13,912 nt of DNA from Parcubacteria group bacterium GW2011_GWA2_50_10b (GCA_001004085.1 LCQJ01000010.1:1-13912); one strand, 5' to 3'; counted from the stretch's first letter, positions 6,954-12,766 are shown. Made by a program: numbers and translations. The notes: generated from the letters alone by a model not told the origin.

Positions 6954-6959
6954 ATTATA
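6954..6959 (-). promoter_or_regulatory. TATAAT -10 box, 6 nt before the ATG of the exported-protein gene
   Basis: A perfect TATAAT on the minus strand is separated from ATG 6947 by six bases, predicting a leaderless transcript. No recognisable -35 is present, because that position is occupied by the terminator hairpin at 6968-6993. Confidence 0.6.
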
Positions 6960-6967
6960 CACAAAGC

Positions 6968-6993
6968 AAAAACCCCGCCGAGGCGGGGTTTTT
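6968..6993. terminator. Strong intrinsic terminator, bidirectional
   Basis: AAAAACCCCGCC / GGCGGGGTTTTT form a 7-bp all-GC stem with a tiny loop, flanked by five A and five T residues. It works in either direction. On the minus strand it ends the candidate structured RNA and any tRNA read-through. It sits directly upstream of the next minus-strand promoter. Confidence 0.9.
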
Positions 6994-7123
6994 GATTAGC
7001 GAGGCCGGCATTCATGAAAAGAGAATTCCGCTTAAATTGCATTTTGGTCCGGTGTGAGGCTCATAACTCTCACTGGTTTTGGACCTATAATTTTAGTTAA
7101 GGAATCTCTTCCTAAGCCGACCT
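6968..7123 (-). ncRNA. Candidate structured non-coding RNA, rod-shaped (6S-like architecture)
   Basis: No gene fits this stretch, but both strands fold into one long imperfect rod. The pairs are 7116-7123 with 7002-7009 (8 bp, one G-U on the minus strand), 7105-7110 with 7019-7024, 7101-7104 with 7026-7029, 7097-7100 with 7032-7035, 7081-7085 with 7046-7050, and GTGAG/CTCAC at 7054-7058 with 7069-7073. A roughly 10x11-nt open bubble (7036-7045 / 7086-7096) sits in the middle. The minus strand is favoured. TTGACA (7157-7152) lies upstream, an A/T-rich -10 region (7134-7125) follows, and transcription ends at the strong terminator. A terminal stem, central bubble and apical hairpin recall 6S RNA, but length and sequence do not prove it. 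It may be another RNA. Confidence 0.5.
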
Positions 7124-7151
7124 GATAATATTTTCGTACGCCCAGAAAAAA

Positions 7152-7157
7152 TGTCAA
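7152..7157 (-). promoter_or_regulatory. TTGACA -35 element upstream of the candidate ncRNA
   Basis: A perfect TTGACA on the minus strand. At 17-18 nt spacing the -10 would be AAAATA or AAATAT, giving a start at about 7122, which matches the 5' end of the predicted terminal stem. TATTAT occurs too, but at 21 nt. Confidence 0.4.
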
Positions 7158-7207
7158 ACCCGTTTTTCGGACAATTCGGGGGATAGCCTGTTGATGAAAT
7201 GTGCATA

Positions 7208-7231
7208 AGAATCCGCCGGTGGCGGGCTTTT
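7208..7231. terminator. GC hairpin downstream of tRNA-Asn
   Basis: CCGCC (7213-7217), GGT loop and GGCGG (7221-7225) are flanked by AAGAAT and CTTTTCTT. On the minus strand the hairpin follows the tRNA 3' end by about 20 nt and is followed by ATTCTT, a plausible modest terminator. It could also act on the plus strand. Confidence 0.5.
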
Positions 7232-7247
7232 CTTATAAAATTCTCAG

Positions 7248-7320
7248 CTCCGCGACCAGGGCTCGAACCTGGGACATCCTCCTTAACAGGGAGGCGCTCT
7301 ACCGACTGAGCTATCGCGGA
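7248..7320 (-). tRNA. tRNA-Asn (anticodon GTT)
   Basis: The minus strand folds as a complete 73-nt cloverleaf. The acceptor TCCGCGA pairs with TCGCGGA. The D arm is GCTC/GAGC with loop AGTCGGTA. The anticodon stem CCTCC/GGAGG carries loop CTGTTAA, so the anticodon is GTT. The variable loop is ATGTC, and the T arm CCAGG/CCTGG has loop TTCGAGC. The discriminator base is G. The 3' CCA is not encoded and must be added. A TAGAAT -10 box lies 7 nt upstream, at the 3' end of the HNH gene. Confidence 0.97.
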
Positions 7321-7327
7321 GCTAAAA

Positions 7328-7333
7328 ATTCTA
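7328..7333 (-). promoter_or_regulatory. TAGAAT -10 box of tRNA-Asn
   Basis: TAGAAT on the minus strand is 7 nt from the mature tRNA 5' end, so transcription may begin at or next to the mature end. This mirrors the short spacing seen at protein genes here. No clear -35 is seen. Confidence 0.45.
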
Positions 7334-7334
7334 T

Positions 7335-7580
7335 CTATTTATTTTTCAAAGAACTCTTTGGGACCTTGGCTACGCCACCGTGTATTTCTCGGTGGCAGTT
7401 TGCGCGCACAAAAATACATTTATCCGCTTCTGCCCACAACTTCTTCCACGAACGCGTAAGGCCGCGGGAGGAAAGTCCGAATTCTTTCGTCGTCCCATCA
7501 ACATGATAAAGGTCAAACGCGCCAGCGTACCTATTATAGCCACAGAGTAAACATTTGCCACCCTTATACTCAATTACCAT
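7335..7580 (-). CDS. Small HNH-endonuclease-like protein, partly degenerate
   Basis: This 81-residue protein resembles the small stand-alone HNH proteins common in bacterial and phage genomes: C10-x2-C13 (GGKCLLCGYN), a central His (LYHVDG, H26), RSWKKL, and the terminal N61-C-H-R-E-I-H67. Intact relatives usually have FHHRD and LCANCHREIH. Here the first of the paired histidines is tyrosine (Y25) and the third zinc cysteine is arginine (R59). Metal binding or catalysis may therefore be impaired. The frame is open upstream for ten more codons (to a TGA) with basic, family-like residues but no start codon, so an N-terminal truncation is possible. The ATG at 7580 is the only candidate. tRNA-Asn follows on the same strand. 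Confidence 0.65.
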   Translation of the reverse strand: MVIEYKGGKCLLCGYNRYAGAFDLYHVDGTTKEFGLSSRGLTRSWKKLWAEADKCIFVRANCHREIHGGVAKVPKSSLKNK

Positions 7581-7617
7581 TTTCTTATAGCGAGTATGGT
7601 TCTTTCGAAATCAAGGC

Positions 7618-8007
7618 TCACCCGAAAATACGTTTCTGAATTTTGTATGAAAAGTAGCCAAGAAGGCCGAGTTGTATGGCCGGCGTAAGTCCAACGGAGA
7701 GCACCGGGATGACAAGCATGTACTCGTTGTACAACCACCTCCCGGTGCCGAGCGCCCACCACTCGATGCCTATGGCGAGAATCACGCCGAACAAAACGAT
7801 GAGCCAAGAGCGCTTCTGAAGCGCGGGAAACAAGATGAACGGCAGGGTGATGGCGGCGATCATGGCGGCGTCGGCGAGCGCCGCCCGCAGGAGAATAAAC
7901 TCTGTTATGGCGCCACCCATGTAGTTGTCGTAAAGGAAGACATGCAAGTTCTCCCAAATCGCGTTGAGTATAAAGGCTCCTATAAAGACGGTGAGAATTC
8001 TTTTCAT
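7618..8007 (-). CDS. Small four-helix integral membrane protein, unknown function
   Basis: The protein has 129 residues with four predicted membrane helices (about 5-22, 42-62, 67-84, 98-120). The polar residues cluster in NAIWENLHVFLY (15-26), EWWALGTGRWLYNEY (82-96) and PVLSVGLTPAIQ (101-112). These probably mark a conserved functional face. I do not recognise a characterised family. The start chosen is ATG 8007, because it begins with MKRILTVFIGAF and has a TATAAT 6 nt upstream. The open frame reaches 8265, but that extension runs antisense through the neighbouring pterin-dehydratase gene. It is divergent from that gene, and the -10 boxes are only 12 bp apart. Confidence 0.75.
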   Translation of the reverse strand: MKRILTVFIGAFILNAIWENLHVFLYDNYMGGAITEFILLRAALADAAMIAAITLPFILFPALQKRSWLIVLFGVILAIGIEWWALGTGRWLYNEYMLVIPVLSVGLTPAIQLGLLGYFSYKIQKRIFG

Positions 8008-8013
8008 GACATA

Positions 8014-8037
8014 ATTATACTTTTTCTTCGTTATAAT
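8014..8037. promoter_or_regulatory. Back-to-back divergent TATAAT boxes
   Basis: TATAAT on the minus strand (8019-8014) is 6 nt from ATG 8007. TATAAT on the plus strand (8032-8037) is 7 nt from ATG 8045. Both predict leaderless mRNAs. With only 12 bp between the boxes, each promoter occupies the -35 region of the other, so simultaneous polymerase binding is unlikely. Confidence 0.65.
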
Positions 8038-8044
8038 ACTGAAT

Positions 8045-8383
8045 ATGGACACACCCAAAATATTGAGCAAGGAGGAAATAGCGGAAGGGCTCAAAACCCT
8101 GCCCGGCTGGAAGTTCGAGCACGACCCCACTTCGCCAGAGGCTACGAGCGGGCAAGGCAAAATCTCGAAGCAGTATGAGTTCAAGGACTTCATGCATTCT
8201 CTGACTTTCATCAATACTATGGCCCCGGTCTTCGAGGCGAATGACCACCATCCTGACACGTGCATCTACTACAGCAAGGTGCTTTTCGAACTGCAACGCT
8301 TCGATATCGGCGGCAAAGTGACCGACCGCGACCTTTTCATGGCGGGGGAGATTGAAAAGCATTACAATAGCCTTAATGGTTAG
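8045..8383 (+). CDS. Pterin-4a-carbinolamine dehydratase (PCD/DCoH) family protein
   Basis: This 112-residue protein, of typical length for the family, has LPGWKFE near the N-terminus and the signature EANDHHPD (64-71), followed by YYSKVLFEL and GGKVTDRDLFMAGEIE. The family recycles 4a-hydroxytetrahydrobiopterin or acts as a moonlighting dimerisation factor. The paired active-site histidines (H68, H69) are present. The third histidine, usually in a TH-x-x-GG context, appears to be phenylalanine here (RFDIGG, F86). No biopterin-dependent hydroxylase is in the window, so the substrate is doubtful. TATAAT ends 7 nt before the ATG and there is no Shine-Dalgarno site. The last 8 nt overlap the start of the VanY-like gene. 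Confidence 0.85.
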   Translation: MDTPKILSKEEIAEGLKTLPGWKFEHDPTSPEATSGQGKISKQYEFKDFMHSLTFINTMAPVFEANDHHPDTCIYYSKVLFELQRFDIGGKVTDRDLFMAGEIEKHYNSLNG

Positions 8384-9224
8384 GAAGTTCTACGAAAGAT
8401 TCGACGGCTGGCCGGTGGCGGCGATAGGGGTGGCAGTGTTTGTCGGAGTGGCTTACGGCGCTTACTATACTTACGCGAATCTTCTCCGGGAGAAGGCCGG
8501 GCTTCTCTCGAAACTGGAGACCGAGAGGGAGGTGAATTACGGCCTCCTGCTCCGGGTACGGGAAAAAGAAGGAATCATCAATTCTTTCCAGGGGCAGATA
8601 AACGAAATCTTCGGCACCGTCGGCACTTTGGAAAAACTGGCCGCCACCGATGAGGAGCTTCTCAAGAAGTATTCCAGAGTCTATTTTTTGAATGAAAATT
8701 ATACTCCTTCAAAACTCGAAGATATAGAAGAAAAATACCTGGTAGAAACCGCGAGCAACTACCAGCTCCACGCCGATGTCTATCCGCAGCTCGTGCGCTT
8801 ACTCGACGCTTCGGCGAAAGAAGGGCTTGATATCAAAGTGGCTTCGGCCTACCGCTCTTTCGGAACTCAGTCTGCGCTTAAATCGGCTTATAGCTTTACT
8901 TACGGCTCCGGAGCTAACACCTTCAGCGCCGACCAGGGCTACTCCGAGCACCAGCTTGGGACGACGGTCGACTTCTCCGCCGGAGAGACCGGTATATCCG
9001 GCACGATTGTATCGACGAAGGAATATAAATGGCTCAAGGATAATGCTCACAACTACGGCTTCATCCTCTCTTATCCGGAAAATAATGCTTATTACAAGTT
9101 CGAACCGTGGCACTGGAGATATGTCGGCCGGGCACTGGCCAGTCGGCTTCATGATGAAGGTAAGCACTTCTATGACCTCGACCAGCGGATTATCGACACT
9201 TATTTAATCAAGCTTTTTGATTGA
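8376..9224 (+). CDS. Membrane-anchored VanY-type D-alanyl-D-alanine carboxypeptidase
   Basis: The protein has 282 residues. Residues 13-35 form one membrane anchor. Residues 36-100 are charged and heptad-like (probable coiled coil). The rest is a VanY/M15B peptidase domain. The zinc and catalytic residues are visible: S190-E-H192-Q-L-G-T-T-V-D199, then E243-P-W-H246-W-R-Y. The family trims the terminal D-Ala of peptidoglycan stem peptides. The start chosen is ATG 8376, which overlaps the previous gene's stop (ATGGTTAG, 8 nt), implying coupled translation. A TTG start at 8352 is possible but only adds residues overlapping the upstream gene. Nothing suggests vancomycin resistance, since VanH, VanA and VanX are absent. 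Cell-wall remodelling is the sensible role. Confidence 0.9.
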   Translation: MVRKFYERFDGWPVAAIGVAVFVGVAYGAYYTYANLLREKAGLLSKLETEREVNYGLLLRVREKEGIINSFQGQINEIFGTVGTLEKLAATDEELLKKYSRVYFLNENYTPSKLEDIEEKYLVETASNYQLHADVYPQLVRLLDASAKEGLDIKVASAYRSFGTQSALKSAYSFTYGSGANTFSADQGYSEHQLGTTVDFSAGETGISGTIVSTKEYKWLKDNAHNYGFILSYPENNAYYKFEPWHWRYVGRALASRLHDEGKHFYDLDQRIIDTYLIKLFD

Positions 9225-9227
9225 ATT

Positions 9228-9236
9228 TGATATGAT
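9228..9236 (+). promoter_or_regulatory. Extended -10 box (TGA-TATGAT) of hpf, 6 nt before ATG
   Basis: TATGAT at 9231-9236 with an upstream TGn is followed by six bases and then ATG 9243. It overlaps the spacer after the VanY-like stop codon. A leaderless transcript separate from the upstream gene is predicted. Confidence 0.5.
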
Positions 9237-9242
9237 TAAGCC

Positions 9243-9587
9243 ATGAAAATCAATATCAAAGCGACCGGGATCGAATTGACGCCGGCCATCGCCGGTTACG
9301 TGCAAAAAAAGATTTCCGCCATCGAAAAGTATCTGCCTGCAGGCGCGGTTGACCTGGTCGCCCAGGTGGAAGTGGGCAAAAGCACCCAACACCACAAGTC
9401 CGGCGAAGTCTTCAAGGCCGAAGTGCATCTGGTGGGCGCCGGTCTTGACCTCTACGCGGTTTCCGAACAATCGGATCTTTATGCCGCTATCGACCTGGTC
9501 AAGGATGAAAAAGACCCTGAATCCCGTACGAAACTTATGTTGTATACTTACTATATTAAAAATTTAAATTTATTTCGTACGGGATGA
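9243..9587 (+). CDS. hpf: Ribosome hibernation-promoting factor (short HPF/RaiA type) with C-terminus replaced by an insertion element
   Basis: The 114-residue protein opens with MKINIKATGIELTPAIAGYV, a typical HPF/YfiA start. It continues with IEKYLP, VEVGKSTQHHKSGEVFKAEVHL and the conserved SDLYAAIDLVKDE (77-89). HPF binds the 30S decoding region in resting cells and promotes inactive ribosomes. After residue 93 the similarity stops. Residues 94-114 are encoded by palindromic element C, and the stop TGA is created at its right junction. Downstream, AACGGATATCTCAAGCGC in another frame would read NGYLKR, reminiscent of an original basic C-terminal helix. The RNA-binding fold (about 95 residues) appears complete. 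The altered tail may be tolerated. Confidence 0.88.
   Translation: MKINIKATGIELTPAIAGYVQKKISAIEKYLPAGAVDLVAQVEVGKSTQHHKSGEVFKAEVHLVGAGLDLYAVSEQSDLYAAIDLVKDEKDPESRTKLMLYTYYIKNLNLFRTG
9521..9585. mobile_element. Palindromic insertion element C (65 bp) inside the 3' end of hpf
   Basis: The left arm ATCCCGTACGAAA (9521-9533) and right arm TTTCGTACGGGAT (9573-9585) are perfect 13-bp inverted complements. The core is AT-rich and includes AAATTTAAATTT. The outer ATCCCGT/ACGGGAT matches elements A and B, while the inner arm differs. The flanks GA...GA (or TGAA...TGAA) form the same kind of short duplication. It is read through in frame as the new C-terminus of Hpf. Confidence 0.72.
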
Positions 9588-9657
9588 ACGGATATCTCAA
9601 GCGCAAGGCCACCCCATGGGTTTCGATTTCCATCCTGGCGGTTGGAGCCAGATACCG
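9588..9657 (+). pseudogene. Probable detached 3' remnant of hpf
   Basis: Between element C and the convergent def-fmt stop lie 70 bp with no gene of their own. In one frame they read NGYLKRKATPWVS... to a TAA at 9658-9660. The NGYLKRK part could be the former basic C-terminal helix of Hpf, although a single extra base near 9516-9519 would also be needed to join frames. This is tentative. The rest is not recognisably coding. Confidence 0.3.
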
Positions 9658-10941
9658 TTAAGCGTTGCCCAAAAGGAATTCCTTCCAGGTCATTTCCCGT
9701 TTGCCGGCTGGAATGACGCGCACGGGCGTAAACTTTCCCTCTCTAACCTCGGCTTCTTTGACGACCAGGCGGATTTCCTTACCGGTCTTACTTTTGAAAA
9801 ACATGTAAGCCCCCGGCCAGGTGCTGTAGGCAAGCACTTTGCGCCAATTTTCTACGGCCGGAGCCGCCGGGTCAATCAAGCCGTCTTCTTTCTTAATCAT
9901 TTTGGTGAAAGTGGCCAGGGCGTGGCCCTGGGCCTTGGCTTTGATTTCGCCCCGTATCCAGGCCGGGATAATTTGAGCGAGGAGCCGCCCTCCGGCATGA
10001 CCCAATTTTTCTTCCACTGTCGCGTAGTGGTCGGGCCACGGCTCGATAGGCACTACTTCCTGGGCGATGACGGGTCCGTGGTCCATTTTTTCATCCATCT
10101 TGATGATGGTCACTCCCGGGTTGCTGTTGGTAAGGATAGTGCTTTGGATGGGGGAGGCACCACGCAGCGCAGGTAAGAGAGACGGGTGGACATTGAGCGT
10201 GCCGAACCGCGGCATCTCCACCACTGCTTTCGGCAGAATCTTGCCGAAAGAGGCGACCACGAACAAATCGGCGTCGAGTTCTTGGAGCGCCGCCACCGGC
10301 AAGGGGTCTCTGGCCGATTCGATTTTCAAAACCGGGGAAATGTTCATTTTTTCCAGTTCCTCGAGCACGTATGACGAGAAGCGGGAGCTGCCGAAAAAGA
10401 CCATCGAAAGCGGCGGCACATCCTGAATGTCCTCGGCCTTGTCGGTAAAGAGTATCCCGTTCAAGTGGTCGATTTCATGCTGGAAAATATGGGCCAGGAG
10501 GCCGGAGGCGCCATAAACGGCCTTAAGGCCCTTCTCGTCCAGCGCTTGTATGGTGACTTTTTCGTACCGCAGTACTTTGCCGTAGAGATAGCGCAGCGAC
10601 AGGCAGCCTTCTTCAAGCCTCTTCTTTTTCTGAGAAGTCTTCACGATTTCCGGATTGATGAAGACGAGGTCGTCGAGCTTTTCCGGCGTATCGCTTTTCT
10701 TGGCGCGTCTGGCGAGGGCGAGCGCCCTGCCGCTGACCACGAAGAGCCTGAGGCTCTCGCCTATTTGCGGCGCGGCGATAGCCACGCCGTCTTCTTCGGC
10801 ATGGAGAGCCTTTTTCATCCTGGCGATGACAGCGAGCGTTTGGGCGGAGCCGATTTCTTCGGCCGTGAGCGCTTTGGCGACCGCTCTCAAGACCGGCGCT
10901 TTGCGGTCCACCAGCAGCTTTTTCTCTTTGGTATCAGGCAT
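9658..10941 (-). CDS. def-fmt: Fusion protein: peptide deformylase (N-terminal) and methionyl-tRNA formyltransferase (C-terminal)
   Basis: This 427-residue protein joins two usually separate enzymes. The deformylase part (about 1-175) has motif 1 GVAIAAPQIG (52-61), motif 2 EGCLS (111-115, metal ligand C113) and motif 3 QHEIDH (154-159; H155, E156, H159). The formyltransferase part starts near SMVFFGSSRF (179-188), then has ASFGKILPKAV, the active-site block TLNVHPSLLPALRG (N250, H252) and KMDHGP (D287). A C-terminal OB-like domain follows with WPGAYMFF and FTPVRVIPAGKREMTWKEFL. Between the first strand and the FGKILP segment the sequence is some 35 residues shorter than in E. coli Fmt and lacks the tRNA-contacting loop (PDRPAGRG-type). 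Fmt formylates initiator Met-tRNA, while Def removes formyl groups from nascent chains. The start overlaps the priA stop (TAATG). Confidence 0.93.
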   Translation of the reverse strand: MPDTKEKKLLVDRKAPVLRAVAKALTAEEIGSAQTLAVIARMKKALHAEEDGVAIAAPQIGESLRLFVVSGRALALARRAKKSDTPEKLDDLVFINPEIVKTSQKKKRLEEGCLSLRYLYGKVLRYEKVTIQALDEKGLKAVYGASGLLAHIFQHEIDHLNGILFTDKAEDIQDVPPLSMVFFGSSRFSSYVLEELEKMNISPVLKIESARDPLPVAALQELDADLFVVASFGKILPKAVVEMPRFGTLNVHPSLLPALRGASPIQSTILTNSNPGVTIIKMDEKMDHGPVIAQEVVPIEPWPDHYATVEEKLGHAGGRLLAQIIPAWIRGEIKAKAQGHALATFTKMIKKEDGLIDPAAPAVENWRKVLAYSTWPGAYMFFKSKTGKEIRLVVKEAEVREGKFTPVRVIPAGKREMTWKEFLLGNA

Positions 10942-12737
10942 TAAAGTATGCTTTCAGGGTCTACTTTAATGGAAAACTGCGGCCCGAGCAAAGAAAGTTC
11001 GCGGCTCAAATCGGCGTTTGGCCATTCTGCTTTGGGTATTCTTAAAATCAGGGAATCCCTGAACCGGTCCGGATGCCATTTCCCGGTGTAGAAGTCGATG
11101 ATGTTGCCTTGAGAGGCCCAGGCCAGCACCTGCTTGCCGATATTTCTGGTCTGGATGACGGACTCTTTCCCCGTCATTTCCCGCAGATGACTGACCAGGT
11201 AAAAGATTTTTTCGTGCACGCCGAAATCCGGTATCGAGAAGAGGGCGTCGGCGGAAACCAGAGCGGTGTAAGGGACTTTGTCCAGATGGAAGAAGGCGAG
11301 CTCGGTGCCCACGAGTATCCCGCCCGTTTCCCTGAAGCGTTTGACGACGGCCCTGGCCCTCTTTTCCGTCGGCGCATGGTCTTTGTCGAGCACTAACACT
11401 TCGGTTCCGGGAAAAAGACTTCGCGCTTCTTCCGCGATTTTTTCGACTCCGATGCCCAGAGGCAGCAGTTTCCAGCTGCCGCAGTAACCGCAAACCGTAT
11501 CACTCTCCCTTTTGGTGCCGCAAGCGTGGCAGATGTAGATTCGTTCAGAGGTCGGACCTCTGGAATTCTTGAGGTCTGACCTTTTTGTGTGCAAAACCAC
11601 CGGCGCTCCGCAATTGAGGCAGGGAAGGATGTAACCACAATCGCCGCAGACCGTGGTCGGGGCGAATCCTTTTCTCACCCCGAGCAGAAAGATGGGCTCT
11701 TTTTCCACGAGTGCTTTGGCGACCAGGTTCTTCAATTCGGAAGAGAATATCTCGAATTTGCCGCCCTGGTCCGGTTTGGCACTGGCGTCGACCAGCCGGG
11801 TCGGCGCCGCCGGCAGGCGCCACCGGACGAGCGAGAGTTCGCCGTGGTCGGAGCCCATTTCTTTCCAATCACGGAGAGTTTCCAGAGAAAGAACGGAATC
11901 TCCGAGTACCAGCTGCCGCCCTGTTTCCTTTGAAAGATTCTCCAGAAAAACCCGAAAATGAATATAGGGACGGGCGAGTGTTCTCCAAGCGCGCGAGTTT
12001 TCACGCTCTATTATATAAGTAGCGAGGTCACGTCGCTCGAACGACAGCCCGGCCGGGGTGGTAATGAAAAGCACGGGATGCTTGTCACGCAAGGCTTTTT
12101 GCCAGATTTTCCTGGCTTCCGCGACTTTTTCCTTCAGAGTGAAGACGTAGACATAATCGGCAATGCCTTGGCGGAGCTGGTTTCCGGCTTTGAGGGCGTC
12201 GAGATGAGTGGGCGCGACAAACATCACGGAAGCTTTGCGGGCGAAAGACTGCCGGACCATGGCCCGGTACTGGCTGAAGCGCTCATCGCTCTCCATTTGA
12301 AGAAGAATGGTTTCTTTGGCCGCGGCTTCTCCGGTCTTCCGGGTCTTGCCGGGCGGCTGGAAAAAGAGTTCAGGCTCTGAGAGAAGCATTTTGGGCAGGA
12401 GGGTTTCGAGCAAGGCGCCAGGTGAGAGGGCGTAATACAAAGCGGTCCGGCTGACCGCGGCGAGAAATCGCGGCGAGAAACCGGCGGTGGAAACGTCTTT
12501 TGACCCGATTTTTTTGAGCATGAAGCCGGCCCGGCGAATGCCGCTTTTCTCGCTCAGGACACTCTTTGAATTGAGTACCACCGCCCTTACCGAACGGTTG
12601 CCGAGAGGGGCCTTGACGATGGTACCAGGGGAGAGTCGCAAAGGAGAGAAGTATGAAAGGGAACTCTGGTGGCCTGACCGGGTAAAAGGAGCAACTTCGA
12701 TGAGGTAGGTTCCGGCGGACGCTTTTCCTTTCGTCAT
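10941..12737 (-). CDS. priA: PriA-like primosomal protein N' with degenerate helicase motifs
   Basis: The protein has 598 residues, against about 730 for E. coli PriA. The N-terminal DNA-binding region (YLIEVAPF...LSPGTIVKAPLGNRSVRAVVL) and the zinc domain are recognisable, with all eight cysteines: C364, C367, C373, C376, C403, C406, C416, C419. The helicase core is eroded. The Walker A position (GxTGSGKTE in active PriA) reads QMESDERFSQY. The DEEH box position reads IIERENSRAW (242-251). Motif V reads GTELAFFHLDKVPY, and the motif VI arginines (QVAGRAGR) are replaced by SHLREMTGK. ATP hydrolysis is therefore unlikely. It may remain as a structural replication-restart factor. It forms an operon with def-fmt (1-nt overlap). 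TACTAT lies 6 nt before the ATG. Confidence 0.88.
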   Translation of the reverse strand: MTKGKASAGTYLIEVAPFTRSGHQSSLSYFSPLRLSPGTIVKAPLGNRSVRAVVLNSKSVLSEKSGIRRAGFMLKKIGSKDVSTAGFSPRFLAAVSRTALYYALSPGALLETLLPKMLLSEPELFFQPPGKTRKTGEAAAKETILLQMESDERFSQYRAMVRQSFARKASVMFVAPTHLDALKAGNQLRQGIADYVYVFTLKEKVAEARKIWQKALRDKHPVLFITTPAGLSFERRDLATYIIERENSRAWRTLARPYIHFRVFLENLSKETGRQLVLGDSVLSLETLRDWKEMGSDHGELSLVRWRLPAAPTRLVDASAKPDQGGKFEIFSSELKNLVAKALVEKEPIFLLGVRKGFAPTTVCGDCGYILPCLNCGAPVVLHTKRSDLKNSRGPTSERIYICHACGTKRESDTVCGYCGSWKLLPLGIGVEKIAEEARSLFPGTEVLVLDKDHAPTEKRARAVVKRFRETGGILVGTELAFFHLDKVPYTALVSADALFSIPDFGVHEKIFYLVSHLREMTGKESVIQTRNIGKQVLAWASQGNIIDFYTGKWHPDRFRDSLILRIPKAEWPNADLSRELSLLGPQFSIKVDPESIL

Positions 12738-12742
12738 TCCGT

Positions 12743-12749
12743 TATAGTA
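12743..12749. promoter_or_regulatory. Overlapping divergent -10 boxes of priA and mreB
   Basis: The plus strand reads TATAGT (12743-12748) toward mreB, and the minus strand reads TACTAT (12749-12744) toward priA, on nearly the same six base pairs. The minus box is 6 nt from the priA ATG. The plus box leaves a short leader of about 12 nt before the mreB ATG. Only one direction could be used at a time. Confidence 0.45.
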
Positions 12750-12766
12750 TCATGGTGTAAATTCCC

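Noticed and set aside
7201..7506. Plus-strand 101-codon open frame
   Set aside because: It runs antisense across the tRNA-Asn gene (the ATRARTWDILLNREAL pattern is a translated reverse-complement tRNA) and the HNH gene.
8008..8265. N-terminal extension of the small membrane protein to 8265
   Set aside because: It is antisense to the pterin-dehydratase gene and would bypass the promoter next to ATG 8007.
8376..9224. Vancomycin-resistance function for the VanY-type gene
   Set aside because: No VanH, VanA, VanX or VanRS-like genes are nearby. The domain is common in ordinary peptidoglycan trimming.
9616..10176. Plus-strand open frames antisense to def-fmt (also 10465-10944)
   Set aside because: They mirror conserved Def and Fmt codons and have no family features of their own.
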